From Actinospineispora acaciae DSM 45401 (lineage in GTDB: Bacteria; Actinomycetota; Actinomycetes; Mycobacteriales; Pseudonocardiaceae): 64,000 nucleotides of DNA. The position numbers were made by a program, and so were the translations under genes. Shown piece after piece: positions 32,599 to 41,293 of this stretch (positions are counted from its first letter, which is position 1; each line of letters starts with the position of its first letter). The stretch spans positions 558,001 through 622,000 of the forward strand of contig NZ_JIAI01000001.1 of assembly GCF_000620785.1 (NCBI RefSeq), read 5' to 3'. The notes under the pieces were generated by a model. The model saw nothing but the letters and a program-made list of their open reading frames with translations. It was not told the origin of the DNA and did no database searches.

Positions 32599-34310
32599 CC
32601 GAACAAAGGCGCAGCGCGGAGTGGTTCGGCGCCACCGGCAGGTCCGGGATGGTCTACCGGTCCTGGATGCGCCGGGGCGTGACCAACGAGGTGTTCGACG
32701 GCCGCCCGGTGATCGGCATCGCCACGACCTGGTCGGAGCTGGCGCCGTGCAACGGCCACCTGCACCGGGTGGCCGAGTCGGTCAAGCGCGGGGTCTGGCA
32801 GGCCGGCGGGTACCCGCTGGAGTTCCCGGCGATGGCGCTGGGCGAGACGCTGCTGCGCCCGACCGCGATGCTGTACCGCAACCTGCTGGCCATGGAGGCC
32901 GAGGAGCTGATGCGGGGCAACCCGCTGGACGGCGTGGTGCTGCTCTCCGGCTGCGACAAGACCACCCCCGGGCTGCTGATGGCCGCCTCCAGCGTGGACC
33001 TGCCGGCGCTGATGGTCACCGGCGGACCGATGCTGAACGGCAAGTACCAGGGCGAGGACGTCGGCTCGGGCACCCAGATCTGGCGGTTCGAGGCGGAGCT
33101 GGCCGCCGGGCGGATGACCCAGGAGGAGTGCTTCTTCGCCGAGGGCTGCATGGCCCGCTCCGACGGCCACTGCATGACCATGGGCACCGCCTCCACCATG
33201 GCCTCGATGGCCGAGGCGCTGGGCATGCAGCTGCCCTACTCGGCGACCTGGCCGGCCTCGGACGCCCGCCGCTACGAGACGGCCCAGCGGGCCGGGCAGC
33301 GGATCGTCACCATGGTCGAGGAGGGCCTGCGGCCGTCGAAGGTCATGACCAGGGAGGCGTTCGAGAACGCGATCCGGGTCAACGCCGCGATCGGCGGCTC
33401 CACCAACGCGGTGATCCACCTGCTGGCCATCGCCGGTCGGCTGGGCGTGCCGCTGGTGCTGGACGACTTCGATGCGCTGGCCCGCGAGGTGCCCACCCTG
33501 GTCGACCTGCAGCCCTCCGGGCGGTTCCTGATGGAGGACTTCTGCTACGCGGGCGGGCTTCCGGCGGTGATGCGCGAGCTCGGCGGCCTGCTGCACACCA
33601 AGGCGATCACGGTCACCGGGCGCACGGTGGCGGAGAACGTGGCGGACGCGCAGTGCTGGAACCGCGAGGTGATCCGGCCACTGGACGAACCGTTCCAGCC
33701 GGCCGGCACCGGGACGGCCGTGCTGCGCGGCAACCTCGCCCCGGACGGCGCCGTGATCAAGCAGTCCGCTGCCTCCCCCGGGCTGCTGCGCCACCGAGGC
33801 CGGGCGCTGGTGTTCGACTCCGTCGAGGACTACCACGCGGTGGCCGCCGACGACGACCTGCCGGTGGACGAGAGCACCGTGCTGGTCATCCGCAACTCCG
33901 GCCCGCGCGGCTACCCCGGCATGCCCGAGGTGGCCAACGTGGTGCTGCCGGCGAAGCTGCTGCGCCGGGGCGTCACGGACATGGTGCGGATCAGCGACGG
34001 CCGGATGTCCGGCACCGCCTACGGCACGGTGGTGCTGCACGTGACGCCGGAGGCGGCGGCCGGCGGCCCGCTCGCGCTGGTGCGCAGCGGCGACTGGATC
34101 GAGCTGGACGTGCCGGCCCGCACCCTGACCATGGACGTCAGCGACGAGGAGCTGGAGCGGCGGCGGGCCGAGTGGCAGTCCCCGCCGCCGCACTCCGACC
34201 GCGGCTGGGTCCGGCTCTACACCGAGCACGTGCTGCAGGCCGATCGCGGCCTCGACCTGGACTTCCTGGTCGGCGCCAGCGGCCACGAGGTACCCCGGGA
34301 GTCGCACTGA
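32595..34310 (+). CDS. IlvD/Edd family dehydratase (sugar-acid type)
   Basis: This iron-sulfur dehydratase has 571 residues. Candidate cluster cysteines are Cys52 (LAPCNGHLHRVA), Cys120 (LLSGCDKTTPG) and a third in FFAEGCMARSDGHCMTMG; SDGRMSGTAYG is the conserved C-terminal block. The sequence pattern (TWSELAPCN, YRNLLAMEAEE, GCDKTTPGLLM) is closer to pentonate and gluconate-type dehydratases than to valine-pathway DHAD. It removes water from a 2,3-dihydroxy acid to give a 2-keto-3-deoxy acid. It overlaps the KARI-like gene by ATGA and the aldolase gene by TGATG, so all three are made together. Confidence 0.88.
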   Translation: MTEQRRSAEWFGATGRSGMVYRSWMRRGVTNEVFDGRPVIGIATTWSELAPCNGHLHRVAESVKRGVWQAGGYPLEFPAMALGETLLRPTAMLYRNLLAMEAEELMRGNPLDGVVLLSGCDKTTPGLLMAASSVDLPALMVTGGPMLNGKYQGEDVGSGTQIWRFEAELAAGRMTQEECFFAEGCMARSDGHCMTMGTASTMASMAEALGMQLPYSATWPASDARRYETAQRAGQRIVTMVEEGLRPSKVMTREAFENAIRVNAAIGGSTNAVIHLLAIAGRLGVPLVLDDFDALAREVPTLVDLQPSGRFLMEDFCYAGGLPAVMRELGGLLHTKAITVTGRTVAENVADAQCWNREVIRPLDEPFQPAGTGTAVLRGNLAPDGAVIKQSAASPGLLRHRGRALVFDSVEDYHAVAADDDLPVDESTVLVIRNSGPRGYPGMPEVANVVLPAKLLRRGVTDMVRISDGRMSGTAYGTVVLHVTPEAAAGGPLALVRSGDWIELDVPARTLTMDVSDEELERRRAEWQSPPPHSDRGWVRLYTEHVLQADRGLDLDFLVGASGHEVPRESH

Positions 34311-35089
34311 TGACCAGAACCGACGTGTTCACCGGCGTCGGCGTCGCGCTCGTCACGCTGTTCGACGCCGACGGCGAGGTCGACTACCGGGCCACCGCCG
34401 ACCACGCCGCCAAGCTGGTCGAGCTCGGCGTGCGGGCCGTGATCGTCTGCGGTACCACCGCCGAGGTGGACGCGCTGACCGACGACGAACGGCTGCGGCT
34501 GTTCGAGGCGGTGCGCGCGGCGGTGCCCGCCGGCGGCGGCGCGGCCATCGTGGCCGGCACCGGAGCGCCGTCGACCCGGCAGGCCAGCGCGCTCACCGCC
34601 GCCGTCCGGGCCGGTATCGGGGCGGATGCGGTGCTGGCCCGATCGCCGCGCGGCGTGGCCGACCCAACCGGCTACTACCGGGGCATCGCCGATGCCGCCG
34701 GTGACCTGCCGGTGCTCGCGTACCACTTCCCCGCCGTCTCGCCGCCCGGCATCCCGCTGGACCTGTTGCCGAGCCTGCCGGTGGTCGGCTGCAAGGACTC
34801 CTCCGCCGACATGACCCGACTGCTGGCCACCCTGGACAGCTGGTCGGGCGCGCTGTATGTGGGCTCGGCGGCCGTCCTGGTGCAGGCCGGCGCGCTGGGC
34901 TGCGCGGGCGGGATCCTCGCGCTGGCCAACGTCGAGCCCGAGCTCTGCGCGGCCGCCTTCGCGGGCGACGCCGGCGCGCAACGCAAGCTCACCGCCGCGC
35001 ACCTGGCCGCCAGCCAGGGCGGGCCGCGCGGGTTGAAACGCCTGGTCGCCGACCGGTTCGGCACCAGCGACGCGGTCCGGATCGGCTAG
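34310..35089 (+). CDS. DapA/NanA family aldolase or dehydratase
   Basis: This 259-residue class I lyase has the DHDPS/NAL barrel: GVGVALVTLFDADGEVDY at the start, GTTAEVDALTDDER (residues about 44-57), the Tyr in LAYHFPAVSPPGIP and the Schiff-base Lys in VVGCKDSSADM. It is shorter than most members (about 290) and lacks part of the C-terminal helices. Following a sugar-acid dehydratase it should split or dehydrate the 2-keto-3-deoxy acid to give pyruvate or a semialdehyde. It is the last gene of the operon, convergent with the HxlR gene by 4 bp. Confidence 0.86.
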   Translation: MTRTDVFTGVGVALVTLFDADGEVDYRATADHAAKLVELGVRAVIVCGTTAEVDALTDDERLRLFEAVRAAVPAGGGAAIVAGTGAPSTRQASALTAAVRAGIGADAVLARSPRGVADPTGYYRGIADAAGDLPVLAYHFPAVSPPGIPLDLLPSLPVVGCKDSSADMTRLLATLDSWSGALYVGSAAVLVQAGALGCAGGILALANVEPELCAAAFAGDAGAQRKLTAAHLAASQGGPRGLKRLVADRFGTSDAVRIG

Positions 35090-35556
35090 CCGACGCCGTT
35101 GGTGCCTCGAGCGCCGGGGCCGGCGAGCACGTCGACATCGCTCGCGTGCATCGGCCGGCCGCACTCGGAGCAGTGCGGCTCGACGTGGCCGATCCGGCCG
35201 CAGGCGTGGTGTCGATAGAGCACCGGCGGGCCGGCCTCGCCCGCCGTGTGGCGGTCGCCCCAGCGCACCATGGCCATGAGCAGGTCGCACAGCTCGAGTC
35301 CCCTGGCCGTCAGGGCGTACTCGTGGCGCGGCGGCCGGTCCGAGTAGGCGCGCCGCTCCAACACCCCGTTCTCGACCAGCCACTTCAACCGCTCGGTGAG
35401 CACCTTGCGGGAGATGCCGAGGTCACGCTGGATCTGGTCGAAACGGGTGATGCCGACGAAGACGTCGCGCAGGACCAGCGGTGACCACGGCTCGCCGATG
35501 ACGTCCAGGGTGCGGGCGATCGAACAGGCCATGTCGCCGAACCGCGTTCGTTGCAT
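35086..35556 (-). CDS. HxlR family regulator
   Basis: This 156-residue winged-helix protein matches the HxlR family: CSIARTLDVIGEPWSPLVLRD near the start, GISRKVLTERLKWLVENGVL as recognition helices and RPPRHEYALTARGLEL as the wing. The C-terminus adds a Cys/His cluster (HHACGRIGHVEPHCSECGRP) that could bind zinc. HxlR proteins respond to aldehydes or electrophiles. It is divergent from the PPOX-family gene with two 17-bp operator copies in the gap. The nearby formaldehyde dehydrogenase makes aldehyde sensing an attractive guess. Confidence 0.88.
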   Translation of the reverse strand: MQRTRFGDMACSIARTLDVIGEPWSPLVLRDVFVGITRFDQIQRDLGISRKVLTERLKWLVENGVLERRAYSDRPPRHEYALTARGLELCDLLMAMVRWGDRHTAGEAGPPVLYRHHACGRIGHVEPHCSECGRPMHASDVDVLAGPGARGTNGVG

Positions 35557-35576
35557 GAGCCCAGCGTAGACAAAAG

Positions 35577-35634
35577 AGTTCCCTCAGGGAACTAACAATG
35601 CTACGGTTCATCCCATCAGTTCCCTCAAGAGACT
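35577..35634. promoter_or_regulatory. Two HxlR operator copies between divergent genes
   Basis: Site 1 (35577-35593) is the perfect 17-bp palindrome AGTTCCCTCAGGGAACT. Site 2 (35618-35634), AGTTCCCTCAAGAGACT, keeps the left arm and a weaker right arm, 41 bp further on (about four helical turns). Both lie between the HxlR gene and the PPOX gene, a typical autoregulated divergent arrangement. Confidence 0.75.
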
Positions 35635-35661
35635 GAAACCGCCCGAGCGAAGGAGCCGACC

Positions 35662-36117
35662 ATGCCCAGGACACTCACCGCGACCGAGCGCGAGCGGTTC
35701 CTCGCCGAGCCGCACATCGGCGTGCTCAGCGTCGCCAGCGATCCCGATGTCGACGGGGACCGCGCGCCGCTCACCGTCCCGGTCTGGTACGCCTACGAGC
35801 CGGGCGGGGACATCACGTTCTTCACCGGCACCCAGGGACGGAACGCCCGCAAGACCCGGCTGCTGGAACGCGCCGGGAGGTTCAGCTTCTGCGTGCAGCA
35901 GCCCACCTATCCGTACAAGTACGTGACGGCGGAGTGCGCGGTGGTCAAGGCCGACCGGGCGCCACGCCAGGAACAGGTCCAGGCGATCGTCGGCCGCTAC
36001 CTGCCCGAGGACGCCGCGCGAGGCTTCGCCGAGTCCGAGACCGCACGCCCGAGCGGCACGTTCGTGCTCTTCACCGCCCGCCCGGAACGCTGGCTCAGCT
36101 TCGACTTCGGCGAGTAG
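35662..36117 (+). CDS. Pyridoxamine 5'-phosphate oxidase-fold (FMN/F420-binding) protein
   Basis: This 151-residue split-barrel protein belongs to the PPOX-like family common in actinobacteria. Pattern: ERFLAEPHIGVLSVASDPD at the N-terminus, RAPLTVPVWYAYEPGGDITFF in two strands, GRNARKTRLLERAGRFSFCV and YPYKYVTAECAVV. Such proteins reduce quinone-like or other compounds with FMN or F420, or bind heme; the cofactor cannot be decided here. It is controlled by the HxlR sites upstream and has GAAGGAG before ATG 35662. Confidence 0.82.
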   Translation: MPRTLTATERERFLAEPHIGVLSVASDPDVDGDRAPLTVPVWYAYEPGGDITFFTGTQGRNARKTRLLERAGRFSFCVQQPTYPYKYVTAECAVVKADRAPRQEQVQAIVGRYLPEDAARGFAESETARPSGTFVLFTARPERWLSFDFGE

Positions 36118-36249
36118 CGCGGGCCGGGTGCGTGACCGCGACATATCAGCGCACTCGCATGGGGACTTCCCGGTGCTCGCTCCCGCGTGCTACGCAGGAT
36201 CGGGGGCGTGAACGTGATCTCCGACACGGACACCAGGAGGCTGAGAACC

Positions 36250-37482
36250 ATGGCAGGCAACAAGGGCGTCGCCTACATCGAGCCGAAGCATGTCGAGGTG
36301 CAGGACCTGGAGTATCCGGCGCTCGAGCTGCGCGACGGCCCCGGGGTCAACCCGGCCAACGTCGGCCGCAAGTGCGACCACGGGGCCATCCTGCGCTGCG
36401 TCGCCACCAACATCTGCGGTTCCGACCAGCACATGGTGCGGGGGCGCACCACCGCTCCGAAAGGCCTGGTGCTCGGCCATGAGATCACCGGCGAGGTGGT
36501 CGAGGTCGGGCGCGACGTCGAGTTCATCAAGCAGGGCGACCTGTGCTCGGTGCCGTTCAACATCGCCTGCGGCCGGTGCCGCAACTGCAAGGAGGGGCGC
36601 ACGGACGTCTGCCTGAACGTCAACCCGGACCGGCCGGGGTCGGCGTACGGGTACGTCGACATGGGCGGCTGGGTCGGCGGGCAGGCCGAGTACGTGATGG
36701 TGCCCTACGCGGACTGGAACCTGCTCAAGTTCCCCGACCGGGACCAGGCGATGGAGAAGATCCTGGACCTGACCATGCTCTCGGACATCTTCCCCACCGG
36801 CTACCACGGCTGTGTCTCGGCCGGGGTCGGCACGGGGTCCACCGTCTACGTGGCCGGCGCCGGCCCGGTCGGGCTCGCCGCGGCGCACTCCGCGCAGCTG
36901 CTGGGGGCGTCGGTGGTGATCGTCGGCGACATGAACGCCGAGCGGCTCGCCCAGGCGCGCAGCTTCGGCTGCGAGACCGTCGACCTCACCCACGACGCGA
37001 GCCTGCAGGACCAGATCGAGCAGGTCCTGGGCGTGCCGGAGGTGGACTGCGCGGTGGACGCCGTCGGGTTCGAGGCCAGGGGCCACGGTAAGCAGGCCGG
37101 CGAGGAGGTGCCGGCCACCGTGCTCAACTCGATCATGCAGGTGACCAGGGCGGCGGGGAAGCTGGGCATCCCGGGCCTGTACGTCACCGGCGACCCTGGC
37201 GGGGTGGACGACGCCGCGAAGGAAGGCAGCCTGTCCATCCGCATCGGGCTGGGCTGGGCCAAGTCGCACACCTTCACCACCGGCCAGTGCCCGGTGATGC
37301 GCTACCACCGCGGCCTGATGAAGGCGATCCTGGCCGAGCGCTGCCACATCGCGAAGGCGGTGAACGCGACGGTCATCTCGCTGGACGACGCGCCGCGCGG
37401 CTACCAGGAGTTCGACAGCGGCCAGGCGCGCAAGTACGTGCTCGACCCGCACGGCCTGCTGGTCGGGAAGGCAGCCGCCTGA
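36250..37482 (+). CDS. fdhA: Glutathione-independent formaldehyde dehydrogenase
   Basis: This 410-residue zinc, NAD-linked dehydrogenase resembles the Pseudomonas putida enzyme that oxidises formaldehyde to formate without free glutathione. Motifs: ATNICGSDQHMVRGR (catalytic zinc Cys), GLVLGHEITGEVVEVG, structural zinc ACGRCRNCKEGRTDVC and the cofactor site VYVAGAGPVGLAAAHSA. The extended NVNPDRPGSAYGYVDMG loop is characteristic of this subfamily. ATG 36250 is used because AGGAGG is about 9 bases upstream and MAGNKGVAYIEP is the usual beginning. It is convergent with nagA (9-bp gap). Confidence 0.92.
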   Translation: MAGNKGVAYIEPKHVEVQDLEYPALELRDGPGVNPANVGRKCDHGAILRCVATNICGSDQHMVRGRTTAPKGLVLGHEITGEVVEVGRDVEFIKQGDLCSVPFNIACGRCRNCKEGRTDVCLNVNPDRPGSAYGYVDMGGWVGGQAEYVMVPYADWNLLKFPDRDQAMEKILDLTMLSDIFPTGYHGCVSAGVGTGSTVYVAGAGPVGLAAAHSAQLLGASVVIVGDMNAERLAQARSFGCETVDLTHDASLQDQIEQVLGVPEVDCAVDAVGFEARGHGKQAGEEVPATVLNSIMQVTRAAGKLGIPGLYVTGDPGGVDDAAKEGSLSIRIGLGWAKSHTFTTGQCPVMRYHRGLMKAILAERCHIAKAVNATVISLDDAPRGYQEFDSGQARKYVLDPHGLLVGKAAA

Positions 37483-37491
37483 CGAGAACGA

Positions 37492-38631
37492 CTACGACAC
37501 CCAGCGGCCGGCGCGCAGCACCCGCGCCACGCCGTACCCGCCGTCCAGGAGCACGACGTCGGCGCGCAGGCCGGGGGCCAGCGCGCCGACGTCGCCCAGC
37601 CCGAGCGCGCGGGCCGGCGTGGTCGCGGTGACGCGCGCCGCGTCGGTCGGCGACAGCCCGTACTCGACCACCGCGCGGCGGAACAGCACGTCGCCGGTGG
37701 CGGTGCCGCCCGCGATCGCGCCACCGCCGGCGAGCCGGGCCTCCCCGCCGGTGACGGTGACCTCGCGCCCACCGAGCCGGTAGGTGCCGTCCGCCATCCC
37801 GGCCGCCGCCATCGCGTCGGTCACCAGCGCCACCCGCTGGGTGCCGGCGTAGGCCAGCACGTGCCGGACCCACGCCGCGTGCACGTGCACGCCGTCGGCG
37901 ATGAGCTCGACGGTGACGCGCGGGTCGTCGAGCAGCGCGAGCACCGGGCCGGGGTTGCGGGAGCTCGGCGCCGGCATGGCGTTGAACAGGTGGGTGGCGA
38001 CCGTGGCCCCGGCCGCGACCGCCGCCCTGACCTGCTCGAAGCCCGCGTCGGTGTGACCGACCGCCGCCACGACGCCCTCGCCGGCCAGCGCCCGGATCGT
38101 CTCCAGCCCGCCGTCCAGCTCCGGCGCCAGGGTGATCATCCGGATCGCGCCGTTCCCCCAGCGCAGCACGTCGGCCAGCTCGGCGGCGGTCGGCGGGTGC
38201 AGCCGGGACGGCTCGTGCGCCCCCGGCCGCGCACCCGACAGCCACGGCCCCTCAAGGTGCACCCCGGCCAGCTCGCCCGCCTCGACCAGCTCGGCCAGCC
38301 CGGGGAGCACCCCGCGCAGCGTCGCCGGCGGCAGGCTCACCAGCGACGCGACCGACGACGTGGTGCCGTGGGAACGGTGGGTGGCCAGCGCCGTGGCGAT
38401 GTCCTCCGGCCCGCCGTCGTAGGAGGCCCCGCCACCGCCGTGCTCGTGAACGTCGACGAAGCCGGGCACCAGGATCCGCCCGGTGCAGTCGAGCACCTCG
38501 GTCGCGTCCGGGGCCGGCACGGTGGCCGGGCCGAGCGCGTCGATCCGCTCGCCCACGACGTGCAGCCAGCCTCCGTCGAGCACGCCGCCGGGCGTGACGA
38601 CGTCGCCTCCGGTGAGCAGCAGGCCGATCAC
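37492..38631 (-). CDS. nagA: N-acetylglucosamine-6-phosphate deacetylase
   Basis: NagA removes acetate from GlcNAc-6-phosphate in amino-sugar catabolism and wall recycling. The 379 residues include the amidohydrolase site DVHEHGGGG near residue 60, GVHLEGPWLSGARPGAH (metal Glu), VGHTDAGFEQ, THLFNAMPAPSSRNPG and ELIADGVHVH. The first His-x-His motif is HEH where many have HxH with Val or Gly; the metal His residues are present. GTG 38631 overlaps the transporter stop (GTGA). It is the last gene of a six-gene amino-sugar operon. Confidence 0.92.
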   Translation of the reverse strand: MIGLLLTGGDVVTPGGVLDGGWLHVVGERIDALGPATVPAPDATEVLDCTGRILVPGFVDVHEHGGGGASYDGGPEDIATALATHRSHGTTSSVASLVSLPPATLRGVLPGLAELVEAGELAGVHLEGPWLSGARPGAHEPSRLHPPTAAELADVLRWGNGAIRMITLAPELDGGLETIRALAGEGVVAAVGHTDAGFEQVRAAVAAGATVATHLFNAMPAPSSRNPGPVLALLDDPRVTVELIADGVHVHAAWVRHVLAYAGTQRVALVTDAMAAAGMADGTYRLGGREVTVTGGEARLAGGGAIAGGTATGDVLFRRAVVEYGLSPTDAARVTATTPARALGLGDVGALAPGLRADVVLLDGGYGVARVLRAGRWVS

Positions 38632-40121
38632 TGGGCGGTCGTCTCGACGGTGGTATCGGCACGTTCCGGCGCCACGGTGGCGTGCCGGCGCGACAGCGCC
38701 CAGCCCAGCACCATGGTGATCGCCAGGCCGATCGCGGTGTACCAGGTGAACCCGACCAGCTTCGGCTGGAACAGGAACAGGTACGCCATCACGACCACCG
38801 CCACCGAGAAGCCGATGATCGCGTCCAGCTGCCGGGCCTTGCGCACGAAGATGCCCAGGAAGAACGCGCCGAGCAGGCCGCCGTACACGATCCCGGCGAC
38901 CGAGAGGCCCAGCTCCACCACCGGGTTGTTCGTGCTGGTGAACAGGTTGGCGAACACGATGAACACCACGCCCCAGGCCAGCGTGGTGGCCCGCGACAGC
39001 CGGATGCCGTGCTCGTCGGCCAGCGTCCGGCGCGAGAGCCGCTGGTAGAGGTCGACGATCGTGGAGTTGGACAACGCGGACAGCGACGAGGACAGGGTGG
39101 ACATGGCGGCGGCCAGGATCCCGGCGAGCAACAGCCCCGACACCCCCGGCGGCAGCCCCTCCACGATGAACTTGGGGAATAGCTGGTCGCCGGTCTGCAG
39201 GCCGAGCTCGGCGGGCTTGGCTCCCCGGTAGTAGCCCCACAGGAACAGCCCGACGAGCGTGAACAGCGCGAACTGGATTCCGACCAGCACGGCGCTGGAG
39301 ATGACGGCCTTCTGCGCGTCCGCCCTGCTCCGGCAGGACAACAGCCGCTGCACGATGATCTGGTCCACCCCGTGGCTGGCCGTGGACAGCAACGCCCCAC
39401 CCACGATGGCGGTCAGGAACGCGTAGGGCGCCGAGATCGGGTTCGAGGTGAAGTCGAACAGCTGCGTCTTGCCGGCCTCGACCGCCCGACCCCAGAACCC
39501 GGCCGGCAGCTGGGAACCGATCACCGCGAGCGCCACCGCGCCGCCCGCTATGTAGAGCGCCATCTGCATGACGTCGGTCCACACCACCGCCTTGATCCCA
39601 CCGACGTAGGTGTAGGCCACGGTGACCAGGGACAGCACCACGATGATCCAGAAGAACGACACGTCGACGCCGAGCCCGGCCAGGATGACCTTGACCGGGA
39701 TGGCGGCCGCGAACATCCGCACCCCGTCGGCGAGCAGCCTGGTGAGCAGGAACGCCACCGAGGCCGTCGCCTGCATGCCCGCCCCGAACCGCGTGCCCAG
39801 GTAGCTGTACGCGGTGCTCAGCTTCCCGGTGTAGTACCGGGGCAGCAGCACGAACGCCACCACCACCCGGCCGGCCAGGTAGCCGATGGCGAGCTGGAGG
39901 AACGTGAGCGAGCCGAGGTAGGCCACGGTCGGCACACTGATCACGGTCAGCGCGCTGGTCTCGGTGGCGACCACCGACAGCGAGACCGCCCACCAGGGCA
40001 GCTGCCGGGCGCCCAGGAAGTAGTCGGAGACCGTCCGGTTGCGCCCGGACAGCCACAGCCCGATGCCGAGGGAGAGCACCAGGTAGCCGATGATCACTAC
40101 GAGGTCGGGTGTGCGCAGCAT
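38628..40121 (-). CDS. Sodium:solute symporter (SSS family)
   Basis: This 497-residue symporter has about 13 hydrophobic helices and SSS signatures: LPWWAVSLSVVATETSALT near residues 41-59, FLLTRLLADGVRMF, GGIKAVVWTDVMQ and LAAAMSTLSSSLSALSNST (sodium-site helix). By context it should import an amino sugar such as GlcNAc, MurNAc or anhydro-MurNAc released from cell wall. GGAGG precedes ATG 40121. Its start overlaps the end of anmK by 25 bp, which supports cotranscription. Confidence 0.88.
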   Translation of the reverse strand: MLRTPDLVVIIGYLVLSLGIGLWLSGRNRTVSDYFLGARQLPWWAVSLSVVATETSALTVISVPTVAYLGSLTFLQLAIGYLAGRVVVAFVLLPRYYTGKLSTAYSYLGTRFGAGMQATASVAFLLTRLLADGVRMFAAAIPVKVILAGLGVDVSFFWIIVVLSLVTVAYTYVGGIKAVVWTDVMQMALYIAGGAVALAVIGSQLPAGFWGRAVEAGKTQLFDFTSNPISAPYAFLTAIVGGALLSTASHGVDQIIVQRLLSCRSRADAQKAVISSAVLVGIQFALFTLVGLFLWGYYRGAKPAELGLQTGDQLFPKFIVEGLPPGVSGLLLAGILAAAMSTLSSSLSALSNSTIVDLYQRLSRRTLADEHGIRLSRATTLAWGVVFIVFANLFTSTNNPVVELGLSVAGIVYGGLLGAFFLGIFVRKARQLDAIIGFSVAVVVMAYLFLFQPKLVGFTWYTAIGLAITMVLGWALSRRHATVAPERADTTVETTAQ

Positions 40122-41293
40122 GCGGCGTTCTCCTCCGGGTGGGCGAGCAGGGACAGCCGGGTCGGTGCGGTGTCGGCGGGCGGCGGGAGCCGGAGCGGGC
40201 CGGCGCCGGGGCTCAGCCGGCCCACGATCGTGCGGTGCCGGGCGCCGGTGCAGGACGGCACCGTCGCGGCCACGCCGTGCCAGGTCAGGAAGCCCAGCAG
40301 CGCGAAGAGGTAGGCCTCCTTCGCCTCCGGTGCCACGCCGAGGGTGTCGATGGTGGTCAGCTCGGCGGGTCCGAGGTTGCGGCGCAGCGCGTCCATCAGT
40401 GCGGGGTTGCGTACGCCGCCGCCGGAGGCGATCACCTCGGTGACGCCGTGGCGGGCGCAGGCGCCGGCGATCGTGCGGGCGGTCAGCTCGGTGAGGGTGG
40501 CGACGAGGTCGTCGGGGTCGAGCCGGTCGGGCGGGGGCAGGTAGCCGGGGTGGAACAGCTCCTTGCCGGTGCTTTTCGGGGGCGGGGCGGCGTAGTAGGG
40601 CTCGGCCAGGAGCTCGGCGAGCAGGGCGTGGTCCACCGTGCCCCGGCGGGCGCGGGTGCCGTCGGCGTCGTAGTGCTCTTCGCTGGTGCGTCGGACCGCC
40701 GCGTCGATCAGCGCGTTGCCGGGGCCGGTGTCGAAGGCGACCGGATCGCCCTGCTCCGGCAGAACGGTGACGTTGGCGATGCCGCCGATGTTCAGCGCCG
40801 CCCGGGTGCGGCCGGGGCGGCCACCCAGCAGGAGCACGTCGAACACGCTGGCCAGCGGCGCGCCGTGGCCGCCGGCGGCGATGTCGCCGGCCCGCACGTC
40901 GGAGAGCACCGGCACCCCGGTCAGCTCGGCGATCCAGGCGGGCTGGCCGAGCTGCAGGGTGCCCAGCGCGTGACCGTCGGAGATCCAGTGGAACACGGTC
41001 TGGCCGTGGCTGACGATCAGGTCGGCGCGCCCGCCGGCCAGCTCGGCGATCCCGCGCCGGGCGGCGGCGGCGAACTCCTGGCCGATCCCGGTGTCGATGC
41101 GGGTGACCACTTCCAGCGTGGTGCTCGCCGGCGGCAGCGCGCCGAGGATCGCGGCCCGCAGGCCCTCGGAGTAGCCGACCTCCAGGTGCCCGAGCGGGCG
41201 CAGCCACACTCGTGAGCCGTCCAGCCCGAACTCGGCGGCGGCCACGTCGATCCCGTCCACCGAGGTCCCCGAGCTCAACCCCATGACGATCAT
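40097..41293 (-). CDS. anmK: Anhydro-N-acetylmuramic acid kinase
   Basis: AnmK opens and phosphorylates 1,6-anhydro-MurNAc to MurNAc-6-phosphate in peptidoglycan recycling. The 398 residues begin VMGLSSGTSVDGIDVA, the family start, followed by VSHGQTVFH, ALNIGGIANVTVLP and AFDTGPGNALIDA, and the C-terminal VIASGGGVRNPALM. It overlaps murQ by ATGA-type spacing at its start (41290-41293), as expected since MurQ uses its product. An acidic-poor C-terminal tail of about 25 residues after the domain is not conserved. Confidence 0.94.
   Translation of the reverse strand: MIVMGLSSGTSVDGIDVAAAEFGLDGSRVWLRPLGHLEVGYSEGLRAAILGALPPASTTLEVVTRIDTGIGQEFAAAARRGIAELAGGRADLIVSHGQTVFHWISDGHALGTLQLGQPAWIAELTGVPVLSDVRAGDIAAGGHGAPLASVFDVLLLGGRPGRTRAALNIGGIANVTVLPEQGDPVAFDTGPGNALIDAAVRRTSEEHYDADGTRARRGTVDHALLAELLAEPYYAAPPPKSTGKELFHPGYLPPPDRLDPDDLVATLTELTARTIAGACARHGVTEVIASGGGVRNPALMDALRRNLGPAELTTIDTLGVAPEAKEAYLFALLGFLTWHGVAATVPSCTGARHRTIVGRLSPGAGPLRLPPPADTAPTRLSLLAHPEENAACCAHPTS

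Noticed and set aside
31522..34310. IlvC-IlvD as branched-chain amino acid biosynthesis
   Set aside because: No ilvB, ilvN, leu or other pathway genes are near, the KARI homologue is diverged in the substrate region, and the dehydratase resembles sugar-acid types; a DapA-like aldolase and sugar kinase share the operon.
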